Positions 43,155 to 51,576 of a stretch of DNA of 64,000 nucleotides are shown here, piece after piece (positions within the stretch are counted from its first letter, which is position 1; each line of letters starts with the position of its first letter). The stretch is taken from the NCBI RefSeq assembly GCF_003752415.1, contig NZ_RKHG01000001.1:930001-994000 (forward strand). The letters run 5' to 3'. The notes beneath the pieces were generated by a model that saw only the letters and a program-made list of their open reading frames with translations, did no database searches and was not told where the DNA came from. The position numbers and the translations under genes were made by a program. The DNA is from Luteococcus japonicus (GTDB taxonomy: Bacteria > Actinomycetota > Actinomycetes > Propionibacteriales > Propionibacteriaceae).

Positions 43155-44010
43155 CGGAAACGCGAGCGGTCATGGACGTCGAGCTTGGAATAGTGGCAGG
43201 TCCACCAACCCAGCCGGTTGAGCTTGCGGTCCCGCTCCTTATCGGCTCGGAAGGCATCCTGCGGGCGCTGACCCGGCTGCAGAAGCTCGTCGCACTTGCT
43301 TCCCCTTCATATTCGAAGGCCACCTTCCGGTCTTCCAGGGGCTCCATCGACGCGAGCCACGAAATTGCCGTGCTCGTCGTTGATCACGAGCTGGGGTGTG
43401 AGCTCACCCAGGTCAAGCTCGCTGAGGAGCACCCGCATCCAGGACTCATAGGGGGATTCGCTGCGTACATCGGCGAAATCGACGACCTGCCGGGCCTTCG
43501 CCATTCCCGGCCAGCGTCGGGCTCGTTCCAGCGCAGGCCGCAGCTGCCCGGGCGTGCATCCGCCCCCCATGGCAGCATCCGCCACCATGACGCCCATCAC
43601 GAAGGACTCATTGCGGGCGATGTCGATGGTCGTTCGATCCATGGTGGTGACCATGAGATTCTCCTGCCAACCCCATTCCGAAACCTGCAACGGAGCCCTC
43701 ACCACCTGGATCCCAGTCCGGTGGTGACCACCGCCACGGCGCCCGGGGCGCGTGAGCCAGACCGTGTCGAGCTTCGACGGCAAGGGGAGCCCGTGGAAGG
43801 CGGCCGCACTGAGGTGGGAGACCACCGCCCGTCGGCTCGCCCAGCCAGTGCAGCCCGGACGTCCTGCTGGTGACGTTCGCGCACACTCAGCGGACGCTTG
43901 GCAACCCAAGACACCGCGTCGGATCTTGACCAGCTCACGGCCCTTCTCGGCCGTGGCAAGTTCGCGACGGCCGATCCCGAGGTCGGCAAGTTCTTGCGCA
44001 CCAGATCCCT
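43155..44010 (-). pseudogene. AbiEi/DUF559-type endonuclease-like protein, multiply frameshifted
   Basis: Pieces of one protein lie in three frames on the minus strand. First LADLGIGRRELATAEKGREL and VKIRRGVL (helix-turn-helix start of AbiEi-like proteins). Then AKRPLSVRERHQQDVRAAL and VVSHLSAAAFHGLPLPSK. A long piece has TTIDIARNESFVMGVMVADAA and VVDFADVRSESPYESWMRVLL with LVINDEHGNFVARVD. After another shift, KERDRKLNRLGWW resembles the DUF559-type C-terminus. At least three frameshifts are needed, so no functional product is expected. Intact relatives are common in actinobacterial accessory DNA. Confidence 0.6.
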
Positions 44011-44013
44011 CAT

Positions 44014-44095
44014 GTCGCGCCTGTCCGTGTTCCTGGCACCCCGGACACACGTCGCCACGAGACACCCAGGGGCAGAAGGTGCACAAGCCGGCGCG
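44014..44095 (-). repeat. 80-bp repeat copy B
   Basis: Aligns with split copy A (41550-41598 plus 43012-43042). On the minus strand both copies can form a hairpin (TGTCCG/CGGACA in B, one mismatch in A) around a conserved GGTGCCAGG. Both can also be read as a short peptide with C-x2-C-x2-HGQAR. Whether it is coding debris or an RNA/DNA repeat is unresolved. Confidence 0.55.
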
Positions 44096-44137
44096 ACGTC
44101 GGCGCCCCGCGGCTGAGGCTGGGCCCACGACACGGAA

Positions 44138-44167
44138 GTGGCCGCCACCCCGAAGGGTGACGGCCAC
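44138..44167 (-). terminator. Hairpin after mdh
   Basis: GTGGCCG-C-CACCC-CGAA-GGGTG-A-CGGCCAC, a 12-pair stem with one mismatch. It lies 24 bp past the mdh stop on the minus strand. Confidence 0.75.
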
Positions 44168-44190
44168 GTCTGTGTCAGTGGTGAGCCGGA

Positions 44191-45177
44191 TCAGATCAGG
44201 CCCAGCTCCTTGACGGCGTCGCGCTCGTCCTCGAGCTCCTTGACCGACGCGTCGATCCGGGCGCGGCTGAACTCGTTGATCTCCAGACCCTGGACGATCT
44301 CCCAGTTGCCGTCCTTGTGGCGCACCGGGAAGGAGGAGATGAGGCCCTCGGGAACGCCGTAGGAGCCGTCGGAGACGACGCCCATGCTGGTCCAGTCCCC
44401 GCCGACGGTGCCCAGCTCCCAGTCGTGCATGCAAGAGGCTGTGGCATTGGCGGCCGAGGCGCGGCTCGACAGGCCGGTGGCGTCGATGATCTCGGCGCCG
44501 CGCTTGGCGACCTTCGGGATGAAGGTCTCCTCCACCCACTCGTTGTCGTTGATCTCCGGCAGCACCGGCTTGCCGTCCACGGTGGCGTGGAAGAGGTCGG
44601 GGTACATCGTCGAGGAGTGGTTGCCCCAGATGGTCAGGCGCTCGATGTGACGGGTGGTCACGCCCAGCTTCTTGCCGACCTGAGCCTTCGAGCGGTCCAG
44701 GTCGAGACGGGTCAGGGCACCGAAGCGCTCGTTCGGGATGTCGGGCGCATTGTTCATGGCGATCATCGCGTTGGTGTTGGCGGGGTTGCCGGTGACCAGG
44801 ACGCGGACGTCGTCGGCGGCAACGTTGTTCAGTGCCTTGCCCTGGGCGGTGAAGATGCGGCCATTGGCGGAGAGCAGGTCACCGCGCTCCATGCCCGCCT
44901 TGCGCGGGAAGGCGCCCACCAGCATGGCGATGTTGGCACCCTCGAAGACCTTCTCGGGGTCGTCACCGATGACGACACTCTTCAGGTTCGGGAAGGCGCA
45001 GTCGTCGAGCTCCATCACGACGCCCTCGAGGGCCTTCATGGCCTGCGGGATCTCCAGCAGGCGAAGCTCGATCGGGGCGTCGCCCAGCACCGCGCCGCTG
45101 GCGATGCGGAACAGCAGGCTGTAGCAGATCTGACCGGCGGCGCCGGTGACTGCAACCTTGATGGGGGTCTGCTTCAC
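44191..45177 (-). CDS. mdh: Malate dehydrogenase
   Basis: NAD-dependent interconversion of malate and oxaloacetate. 328 residues, the actinobacterial type: nucleotide-binding [37 protein letters not shown]-type loop ([16 protein letters not shown], substrate arginines), [10 protein letters not shown], the catalytic [12 protein letters not shown] and [12 protein letters not shown] (catalytic His). The GTG at 45177 has GAGGAAA eight bases upstream. TAGACT (complement of 45260-45265) is a possible -10, leaving a leader of about 75 bases. Confidence 0.96.
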   Translation of the reverse strand: MKQTPIKVAVTGAAGQICYSLLFRIASGAVLGDAPIELRLLEIPQAMKALEGVVMELDDCAFPNLKSVVIGDDPEKVFEGANIAMLVGAFPRKAGMERGDLLSANGRIFTAQGKALNNVAADDVRVLVTGNPANTNAMIAMNNAPDIPNERFGALTRLDLDRSKAQVGKKLGVTTRHIERLTIWGNHSSTMYPDLFHATVDGKPVLPEINDNEWVEETFIPKVAKRGAEIIDATGLSSRASAANATASCMHDWELGTVGGDWTSMGVVSDGSYGVPEGLISSFPVRHKDGNWEIVQGLEINEFSRARIDASVKELEDERDAVKELGLI

Positions 45178-45313
45178 GGTAATTTCCTCACTCTTGGTCT
45201 GTCTCACCGAGGAGCCGTGACGAGAATGTCCGGGCCCGGCGATCTGTGCTCTTCGAGCCAGTCTAGGAGGAGCACTGATCGCGGGGGTACCCGCCCCCAC
45301 CCCTTGTCCGGGT

Positions 45314-45655
45314 TCAGCCCATCCCTGGCTTGGTGTGCGGCACCACAAGCGTGATCACCAGCATTGCCCCACCCACCAGGAGGAGCAATGCCGTGTCGAA
45401 CCAACGGCTGCGCACGGCCAGCAGGCCGGCCACCCGGCTGGGCAGCACGGCCCGCAGAAGACCGCCGAGCAGGACGCTGCAGCCGATCGCGAAGGCGCCA
45501 CGACGCCAGTGCCCCGTGGCGGTGATCCCGAGCGCCATCCCCAAGCAGGCCAGCACGAGAGCGAGCGGCCACTGGTTCAAGGAACGGCCGCTGGCCACGG
45601 CACGTGCCCTGGCCAGCGCCGTGTCACGCTCGTGCTGCTCGGTGCTCGACGGCAT
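45314..45655 (-). CDS. DUF3017 membrane protein
   Basis: 113-residue protein with three hydrophobic segments ([48 protein letters not shown]). Between the second and third is [14 protein letters not shown], a pattern shared by DUF3017 proteins encoded next to folD in actinobacteria (compare Rv3355c beside folD). The ATG follows the folD stop by two bases, so it is part of that operon. Function unknown. Confidence 0.85.
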   Translation of the reverse strand: MPSSTEQHERDTALARARAVASGRSLNQWPLALVLACLGMALGITATGHWRRGAFAIGCSVLLGGLLRAVLPSRVAGLLAVRSRWFDTALLLLVGGAMLVITLVVPHTKPGMG

Positions 45656-45657
45656 GG

Positions 45658-46515
45658 TCAGTCCTGGTCGGCCAGCTGCTCGGCGCGGTCCACCACATTG
45701 CTCAGCAGCATCGCGCGGGTCATCGGGCCCACACCGCCGGGGTTGGGCGTCACCTTGGAGGCGACCTCCCAGACGTCGGCAGCCACGTCGCCGACGGGCT
45801 TGCCGTCGACGCGGCTGACACCGACGTCGATCACGACGGCGCCGGGCTTGACCATGTCGGCGGTGAGGAAGCCGGCGCGGCCGACGGCGGCGATCACGAT
45901 GTCCGCCGCACGGGTGTGGGCGGCCAGGTCCTTGGTGCCGGTGTGGCACAGGGTGACCGTCGCGTTCTCGCTCTTGCGGGTGAGCAGCAGGCCGAGCGGA
46001 CGACCCACCGTGGTGCCACGCCCGACGACGCAGACCTCGGCGCCCGACAGCGGCACCTCGTAGCGGTTCAGCAGTTCAACAATGCCGCGCGGCGTGCAGG
46101 GCAACGGGCCGGGCTCGGTGAGCACCAGCTTGCCGAGGCTGGCCGGGGCCAGGCCGTCGGCATCCTTGTCGGGGTCGATCAGCGACAGCGCGCGGTGCTC
46201 GTCCAGGTGCTTGGGCAGCGGCAGCTGCACGATGTAGCCGGTGCAGGCCGGGTTGTCGTTGAGCGCCTGGATGGCCTCGTCGAGCTGCGCCTGGGTGGTG
46301 TCCTCGGGCAGGTCCACCCGGATCGACTCGATGCCCACCTGGGCGCAGTCCTTGTGCTTGCCACCGACGTAGATCTGGCTGCCGGGATCGGCGCCCACCA
46401 GCACGGTGCCCAGCCCGGGCACGACGCCCTTGGCGCGCAGCGCGTCAACGCGCACCTTCAGCTCATCCTTGATCTGTGCGGCGACGGCCTTGCCGTCAAT
46501 GCGTTCTGCAGTCAT
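45658..46515 (-). CDS. folD: Methylenetetrahydrofolate dehydrogenase/cyclohydrolase
   Basis: Bifunctional enzyme converting 5,10-methylene-THF to 10-formyl-THF, the one-carbon donor for purN and purH. 285 residues: catalytic region [18 protein letters not shown] (Tyr and Lys), [23 protein letters not shown](P)-binding [13 protein letters not shown] and C-terminal [11 protein letters not shown]. The ATG at 46515 has AAGGAGA upstream. It lies downstream of purH, separated by 136 bp that holds a nested hairpin. Confidence 0.95.
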   Translation of the reverse strand: MTAERIDGKAVAAQIKDELKVRVDALRAKGVVPGLGTVLVGADPGSQIYVGGKHKDCAQVGIESIRVDLPEDTTQAQLDEAIQALNDNPACTGYIVQLPLPKHLDEHRALSLIDPDKDADGLAPASLGKLVLTEPGPLPCTPRGIVELLNRYEVPLSGAEVCVVGRGTTVGRPLGLLLTRKSENATVTLCHTGTKDLAAHTRAADIVIAAVGRAGFLTADMVKPGAVVIDVGVSRVDGKPVGDVAADVWEVASKVTPNPGGVGPMTRAMLLSNVVDRAEQLADQD

Positions 46516-46555
46516 TCTCTATCTCCTTGGGTTGGGAGGATCAGAACACTCCCCC

Positions 46556-46610
46556 GCGGAGCGCAGGGGGCGTGTCCGAGCTTGCGAGGACATCCGACGC
46601 CGCGCTCCGC
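46556..46610 (-). other. Nested hairpin element between purH and folD
   Basis: Three stems nest within 55 bp: GCGGAGCGC/GCGCTCCGC (46556-46564 with 46602-46610), GGCGT/ACGCC (46569-46573 with 46597-46601) and TGTCC/GGACA (46573-46577 with 46588-46592). A C/G-rich run with GGGG-ACGAT-CCCC follows on the purH side (about 46613-46645). It may be an attenuator, a processing site or a repeat. I know no matching riboswitch class. Confidence 0.5.
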
Positions 46611-46651
46611 GCAGGGGGTTCAGGGGGGGATCGTCCCCCTTGGTGGATGAA

Positions 46652-48214
46652 TCAGTGGAAGAAGTGGCGGGTGCCGGTGAAGTAGAGCGTGACGCCCTTG
46701 CTCTTGCAGAGCTCGACGGTCTCCTCGTCACGGATCGAGCCGCCGGGCTGCACGATGGCCTTGACTCCCCCGTCGATCAGGATCTGCGGGCCGTCACTGA
46801 AGGGGAAGAAGGCATCGGAGGCCGCCACCGAGCCCTTGGCACGCTCCCCGGCGCGCTCGACGGCCAGCTTGCAGCTGTCGACGCGGTTCACCTGGCCCAT
46901 GCCGACGCCCACGGAGGCGCCGTCGCTGGCCAGCAGGATGGCATTCGACTTCACCGAGCGGCAGGCCTTCCAGGCGAAGGCCAGGTCGGCCAGGGTCTGC
47001 TCGTCGGCGGCCTCACCGGCGGCCAGGGTCCAGTTGGTGGGCTGGTCACCCTCGGCCTGCAGTACGTCCATCTGCTGCATCAGCATGCCGCCGTCGATCT
47101 CGCGGGTCTCGACGCCACCGCGGGCGGGCGCGCCACACTTGAGGATGCGCAGGTTCTTCTTGGTCTGCAGGATCTCCAGCGCCTCGGGCTCGTAGTCGGG
47201 GGCGACGATCACCTCGGTGAAGATCGGCCTGACCTGCTCGGCCATGGCCTTGGTCACGGTCTGGTTGGCGGCAATGACGCCACCGAAGGCGCTCAGCGAG
47301 TCGCACGCGTGGGCCTTGCGGTGGGCCTCCGCAATGTCTGCGCCGGTGGCGATGCCGCACGGGTTGGCGTGCTTGATGATGGCCACGGCCGGCTGCTCGA
47401 AGTCGTAGGCGGCACGGTGCGCGGCATTGGTGTCGACGTAGTTGTTGTAGCTCATCGCCTTGCCGCCCAGCTGCTCGGCGGTGGCCAGGCCCTCGGAGCC
47501 GAAGTTCGTCTTGTACAGCGCGGCCTGCTGGTGGCTGTTCTCGCCATAGCGCAGCACGTCGAGGCGCTCGTAGCTGCCCGCAACCCAACCGGGGAAGCCG
47601 GTGCCCTCGGTGCCGTCGGTGAGCACGGCACCCATCCAGCCGGCCACGGCCATGTCGTAGTTCGCGGTGTGCTTGAAGGCGGCGGCGGCCAGGGCCTTGC
47701 GCTCCTCCAGGGTGTAGCCGCCCTCGGCGACGGCGCGCTTCAGCTCGTCGTACTGGTCGGGCGAGGTGACGATGGCGACGCTCGGGTGGTTCTTCGCGGC
47801 GGCGCGCACCATGGAGGGGCCGCCGATGTCGATCTGCTCCACGCACTCGTCGACGCTGGCGCCACTGGCGACGGTCTGGGTGAACGGGTACAGGTTGCTC
47901 ACCACCAGGTCGAAGGCGGCGATGCCCATCTCGTCGAGCTGCTTGCGGTGGTTCTCGAGGCGACGATCGGCCAGGATGCCGGCATGCACCTTGGGGTGCA
48001 GGGTCTTGACGCGTCCGTCGAGGCATTCGGGGAATCCGGTCAGCTCGGCCACCTCGGTGACCTGGAGTCCTGCGTCGACGAGCTCCTTGTACGAACCGCC
48101 GGTGCTCACCAGCTCCACGCCAGCCTCGGCCAGGGCCTTGCCGAGGTCCTCGAGACCCGTCTTGTCGTAGACGCTCACCAGCGCGCGCTTGATGGGCATT
48201 CGGTTGTCACTCAC
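46652..48214 (-). CDS. purH: AICAR transformylase / IMP cyclohydrolase
   Basis: Last two steps of IMP synthesis. 520 residues: N-terminal IMP cyclohydrolase ([34 protein letters not shown]), then the transformylase with [33 protein letters not shown] and [10 protein letters not shown], ending [12 protein letters not shown]. The GTG at 48214 has AGGAG five bases upstream and is preferred to the internal ATG at 48199. It sits 46 bp downstream of purN and uses 10-formyl-THF from folD. Confidence 0.95.
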   Translation of the reverse strand: MSDNRMPIKRALVSVYDKTGLEDLGKALAEAGVELVSTGGSYKELVDAGLQVTEVAELTGFPECLDGRVKTLHPKVHAGILADRRLENHRKQLDEMGIAAFDLVVSNLYPFTQTVASGASVDECVEQIDIGGPSMVRAAAKNHPSVAIVTSPDQYDELKRAVAEGGYTLEERKALAAAAFKHTANYDMAVAGWMGAVLTDGTEGTGFPGWVAGSYERLDVLRYGENSHQQAALYKTNFGSEGLATAEQLGGKAMSYNNYVDTNAAHRAAYDFEQPAVAIIKHANPCGIATGADIAEAHRKAHACDSLSAFGGVIAANQTVTKAMAEQVRPIFTEVIVAPDYEPEALEILQTKKNLRILKCGAPARGGVETREIDGGMLMQQMDVLQAEGDQPTNWTLAAGEAADEQTLADLAFAWKACRSVKSNAILLASDGASVGVGMGQVNRVDSCKLAVERAGERAKGSVAASDAFFPFSDGPQILIDGGVKAIVQPGGSIRDEETVELCKSKGVTLYFTGTRHFFH

Positions 48215-48260
48215 TGCTTCTCCTGAATGTTTCGTGCCGTGGACAGAATCGTGGGGCCGC

Positions 48261-48845
48261 TCAGTGCTGGGCGGCGAGCTGGTTGACGACGTCGACCAGC
48301 AGGCGACGCTCGACGACCTTGATGCGTTCGTGCAGGGTCGCCTCGTCATCGGTGGGGAGCACCTCGACGGACTCCTGGGTGATGAGTTCTCCGGTGTCGA
48401 CGCCGTCGTTGACCCAGAAGATCGACGCGCCGGTGGTGGTGGCGCCGGCGGCCAGGGCGTCACGGACCGCGTGGGCGCCCGGGAAGTGCGGCAGCAGCGC
48501 GGGATGGGTGTTGATGATCCGGTCACCGAAGCGGGCCATGCAGGGCTCGTCGAGCAACTTCATGAAGCCTGCCGAGACGATCAGGTCCGGCCGGTACTCC
48601 GCGATCCGGCCGGCCAACGCGGAGTCCCATGCCAGTCGCTCGGGTGTGCCACGGCGCAGCAGGGTGGGCATTGGGTGCACGAAGGTGCTGATGCCCGCCG
48701 TCCTGGCACGGTCGATTCCCGCGCATTCGACATCGGCCCCGACGGCCACCAGCTCGGCCGCCAGACGTCCATCTTCGCGTGCGTCGATCAGGGACTGCAG
48801 CAGGGTTCCGCTTCCGGACACCAGGACGAGCACGCGATAGGTCAC
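48261..48845 (-). CDS. purN: Phosphoribosylglycinamide formyltransferase
   Basis: Formylates GAR with 10-formyl-THF in purine synthesis. 194 residues: [16 protein letters not shown] at the N-terminus (phosphate loop) and [21 protein letters not shown] with the catalytic Asn/His; the catalytic Asp is in [10 protein letters not shown]. The GTG at 48845 is favoured over one six bases earlier because TAGGGT lies six bases upstream and the GTGA overlap with the preceding gene's stop is normal. Followed by purH. Confidence 0.93.
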   Translation of the reverse strand: MTYRVLVLVSGSGTLLQSLIDAREDGRLAAELVAVGADVECAGIDRARTAGISTFVHPMPTLLRRGTPERLAWDSALAGRIAEYRPDLIVSAGFMKLLDEPCMARFGDRIINTHPALLPHFPGAHAVRDALAAGATTTGASIFWVNDGVDTGELITQESVEVLPTDDEATLHERIKVVERRLLVDVVNQLAAQH

Positions 48846-49360
48846 CCACACACCCTATCGGCCCGCGGCCGATGCCCCGGGCGTGTCAGGACCGGCGCAC
48901 GACGAAGACCGAGCCAGCCCCGCCACGCCCCCACGCACTCCACGCCCACCAGCGCCAGGATCGCGCCACGCCAGGCACTGCCCCACAGCGACGAGGTCCA
49001 CTCCCAACCGCTGACCGCCAGCAACAAGCACACGGCGAGGAGGGTCTTGATCACCACCGTGCGACGGGCGATCACCAGGTCATCGCCCGGCAGGGAACGC
49101 GCGTAGCCGAGCGGATTGCCGAACTCCTCCGCCAGGCTCGTCCGACCGTCGCGTGCATGGGCGACAGCCTCGTCCAGGTGCTGCTCGATCTGGTGCACGG
49201 TGAGTTCCTCCCGCTCCCGCAAGCCGAGACGTGCCAGCGCCAACCATTCCTGGTCGTCTATCCGGGACCCGCCCCGGGTTCGCACGAAGCGGGGCGCCGC
49301 TTCCGGAACCAGACGGCCGGCCATCCAGGCAAGCAGGAAAAACACGACGGCCTCTGCCAC
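48842..49360 (-). CDS. HAAS-type (DUF1700-like) membrane protein
   Basis: 172 residues: an N-terminal hydrophobic segment (VVFFLLAWMAGRLV), a helical HAAS-like unit (REELTVHQIEQHLDEAVAHA, EEFGNPLGYARSLPGD) and two C-terminal membrane segments. HAAS/DUF1700 domains are characteristically encoded with PadR regulators, and a padR gene lies two genes upstream. The GTG at 49360 lies three bases after the upstream stop. The gene ends in a GTGA overlap with purN, so purN may be translationally coupled to it. Confidence 0.75.
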   Translation of the reverse strand: MAEAVVFFLLAWMAGRLVPEAAPRFVRTRGGSRIDDQEWLALARLGLREREELTVHQIEQHLDEAVAHARDGRTSLAEEFGNPLGYARSLPGDDLVIARRTVVIKTLLAVCLLLAVSGWEWTSSLWGSAWRGAILALVGVECVGAWRGWLGLRRAPVLTRPGHRPRADRVCG

Positions 49361-49363
49361 CCA

Positions 49364-49688
49364 TCAGCCGGGGCCGCGGCGCGCGGCTGCCCGGCCGCGC
49401 ATGAAGCAGAAGACGGTGGCGGTGATGCCCACCACCGCCACCCCAATCGCGGCGACCCAGGCCACCACGGCGCGAAGCCGCCGCAACAGCGCCTCCCGAA
49501 TGCTGGCGAACGCAACCGGGGCCACACCCATCCTCGTCCAGCGCCTGTTCGAGAAGCCGTTGGGTCACGTGTGCGTCGAGCCCCGCCCAGGTGAGCTTCA
49601 TCAGCACGCGGGCAGCCCAGTGGCCGTCTTCCGGGCGGCCGTCGAGCCCGTCGAACTCCCGCACCAGGTCGCGTACGTCCATGCCCAT
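49364..49688 (-). pseudogene. Small membrane protein of the PadR/HAAS module, apparently frameshifted
   Basis: The frame from 49688 reads MGMDVRDLVREFDGLDGRPE and then helices to LLEQALDED. It then loses sense and stays open to 49080 across the next gene. In another frame, from the same point (about 49525), a sensible end follows: GVAPVAFASIREALLRRL, a membrane segment WVAAIGVAVVGITATVFCF, basic residues and TGA at 49364. One indel would join them into a protein of about 108 residues. It could be a real mutation or a sequence error. Confidence 0.6.
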
Positions 49689-49723
49689 CACTGCTCCGTC
49701 CTTCCCATCACTGCTCCGTCCTT
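49684..49723 (+). repeat. Perfect 20-bp tandem duplication at the padR / downstream gene junction
   Basis: CCCATCACTGCTCCGTCCTT occurs twice in a row. It duplicates the padR stop and the next start region, so a former TGATG overlap is now separated by 20 bp and a five-codon reading intervenes. Confidence 0.9.
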
Positions 49724-50046
49724 GCGGGCTGCCCCAGTGCGACGAGGGTGTCGCTGAGGTCTCGCCAGCCTTCCGCCAGTCGCGAGCGTTCATCGCGTCC
49801 AGCAAGGGTGAGGGTGTAGGCCTTGCGTCCGGGCCCGGACTCCCCTGGCAACCACACGGCCTCCACGAGCCTCGCCTGCTCCAGCTTGCCCAGCGTCGGG
49901 TAGAGCGAACCCCCCTTCAACCTCCCCAGACCGCAGCGCTCCAGTTCCGCGGCAATGGCATAGCCGTGCAGGGCCTCGCCCTGCAGGATTGCGAGGTCAA
50001 GACCCGCGCGGACCCAGGCATTTGGCCATCGCTGTGTTTCACCCAT
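49708..50046 (-). CDS. PadR-family transcriptional regulator
   Basis: 112-residue DNA-binding protein. The winged helix includes DLAILQGEALHGYAIAAELE, LKGGSLYPTLGKLEQARLVEAVW and the wing GPGRKAYTLTLAGRDE, all standard PadR N-terminal elements. The C-terminal dimerisation part is short. The operon continues with a small membrane protein and a HAAS protein, the usual PadR partners. A perfect inverted repeat lies directly before the start codon (50051-50071), pointing to auto-repression. Confidence 0.92.
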   Translation of the reverse strand: MGETQRWPNAWVRAGLDLAILQGEALHGYAIAAELERCGLGRLKGGSLYPTLGKLEQARLVEAVWLPGESGPGRKAYTLTLAGRDERSRLAEGWRDLSDTLVALGQPARTEQ

Positions 50047-50050
50047 GCAT

Positions 50051-50071
50051 CTAGGTATGACTTCTACCTAG
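50051..50071. promoter_or_regulatory. Palindromic operator at the padR start
   Basis: CTAGGTA-N7-TACCTAG, a perfect inverted repeat ending four bases before the padR ATG at 50046. Its location fits an operator for the PadR protein it precedes, but binding is inferred. Confidence 0.65.
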
Positions 50072-50109
50072 CTACGTCGCAAGGCCGGGGACGTGGGACG
50101 CCGCTTTCG

Positions 50110-51447
50110 TCAGTCGATCGGTTCGACGTCGTCCTGCGGCTCGGACAGGGCTTCCTCTTCACCGGACGCGACCACGTCCGAAGCATCCCGCGGAGCGCGC
50201 ACGGCGCGAATCCAGCCCAGTGCCAGCCCCGTGGTCAGTCCCGAGATGCCCATCACGGTGGGCGCCATCACCAGGAGCGGCAACAACCGAGCCCCCACGC
50301 CCACCAGCCGCGCGCCACCGAGGTTTCCATTGCTTGTCAGCGCCAGCAGCCAGAAGGACAGCCCCGCGAGCACTCCAGCCAGCCCACCCACCAGCGCCGT
50401 CTCGTCGAAGCGGGCCGCGCGACGGGAGCGCACCACCACCGCCGCGGCGATTCCACCGGCCAGGACCCCTGAAAGCAGCCACAGGAGGGTGGGGCGCGGG
50501 CCGGGACCATTGGGCCCAATCGCTCCCAGGACAGGGATCGCGGGCAGCATCCCGGTCAGGTTGTGCGCCGGGGAGACGAGGCTCCCCGTGCCCATGCTGA
50601 AACCGGCACCGAGAGCCCATGAGCCACACCAGAGCACCAGATTGGGCAGCCATGCCAGCTGGAGGAGCAACAGGACGATGCCGCCGGCCGTGCCTGGCAC
50701 CAGCGCCTCGTGCAGCGCCATCACATGGTGCCGCTGACGCAAAAGCGCCACGAGGCCGACGACGGCACCGGTGGCGATCATCACCGACAGGGCGGCCAGC
50801 ACGGCCCGCGGAACAGCCTTGGCCCATTCGGGCCACCACGCGGTGGGATGCCAGTCGACGGCGCGTCCGGCACCGACGACCCCGCTGACCAGCCCGACGA
50901 GGAGGCCGCCGAGCAGCGCACGCCCCGTCTGGTTCGCGGTGTCGGTCAGCGCCGACGCGAACAGGATGCACACCACGTAGGCAGCTGCGAAGACCCCACC
51001 GACGCGCAGCGCAAGGGCGCGGCGTTCCCGCTGGGACAGTTCAATGGCCGCCTCCTGACGCGCCTGGGCGGCTGCCAGCCCGGCCACGCCGCTGCCGGTG
51101 AGCAGGGCCAGGGCGGTCACTCCCAACGGAACGATGGTCAGGGTGCCGCTCGCGATGGGTACTCCCGCGCCATGGGCCAACAGCCAGCCTCGGGTTCCCA
51201 GTGCGATCATCGACCAGAAACCAATGTCGGGGGCCTGGGCCCAGCCCACGGATGCCAGCGCAATCGGCGGGACCAGACCGGCCACGACCGTCACCACGGC
51301 CGCCAGGGCAGTCAGCACCGGCCAGGGCATCAGGGACACGACCGGCACCCCGTCACCATGCGAGTCATGGCGCATCAACCTGGGGCGACGAGTGCCTCGT
51401 CCCGCGCGCTCGTTCCTGCCACAACGCCTGCCCGGCACGTCCACCAT
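50110..51447 (-). CDS. DUF6350 (PerM-like) integral membrane protein
   Basis: 445 residues with about ten hydrophobic segments (for example TALAAVVTVVAGLVPPIALA, ALLGGLLVGLVSGVVG, GIVLLLLQLAWLPNLVLW). NLVLWCGSWALGAGFSMGTGSLVSP is a motif shared by this actinobacterial family. Hydrophilic ends are Arg-rich at the N-terminus and acidic at the C-terminus. In mycobacteria the homologue (PerM, Rv0955) lies beside purN-purH and affects cell division and persistence; the same neighbourhood here supports the assignment. The ATG at 51447 has AGGAG about ten bases upstream; ATG at 51375 is an alternative. Confidence 0.8.
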   Translation of the reverse strand: MVDVPGRRCGRNERAGRGTRRPRLMRHDSHGDGVPVVSLMPWPVLTALAAVVTVVAGLVPPIALASVGWAQAPDIGFWSMIALGTRGWLLAHGAGVPIASGTLTIVPLGVTALALLTGSGVAGLAAAQARQEAAIELSQRERRALALRVGGVFAAAYVVCILFASALTDTANQTGRALLGGLLVGLVSGVVGAGRAVDWHPTAWWPEWAKAVPRAVLAALSVMIATGAVVGLVALLRQRHHVMALHEALVPGTAGGIVLLLLQLAWLPNLVLWCGSWALGAGFSMGTGSLVSPAHNLTGMLPAIPVLGAIGPNGPGPRPTLLWLLSGVLAGGIAAAVVVRSRRAARFDETALVGGLAGVLAGLSFWLLALTSNGNLGGARLVGVGARLLPLLVMAPTVMGISGLTTGLALGWIRAVRAPRDASDVVASGEEEALSEPQDDVEPID

Positions 51448-51576
51448 CGCCCCACCTCTCCTGAGAACTCACCGACGCGGAATCGCCGCACACCACTGCG
51501 GCAGGTAAACTCCGGACGAGCCTCATAGAACCGCAAGGCCCACTCCCGAAGAGCCCGATACACCCGGAGGATCCGC

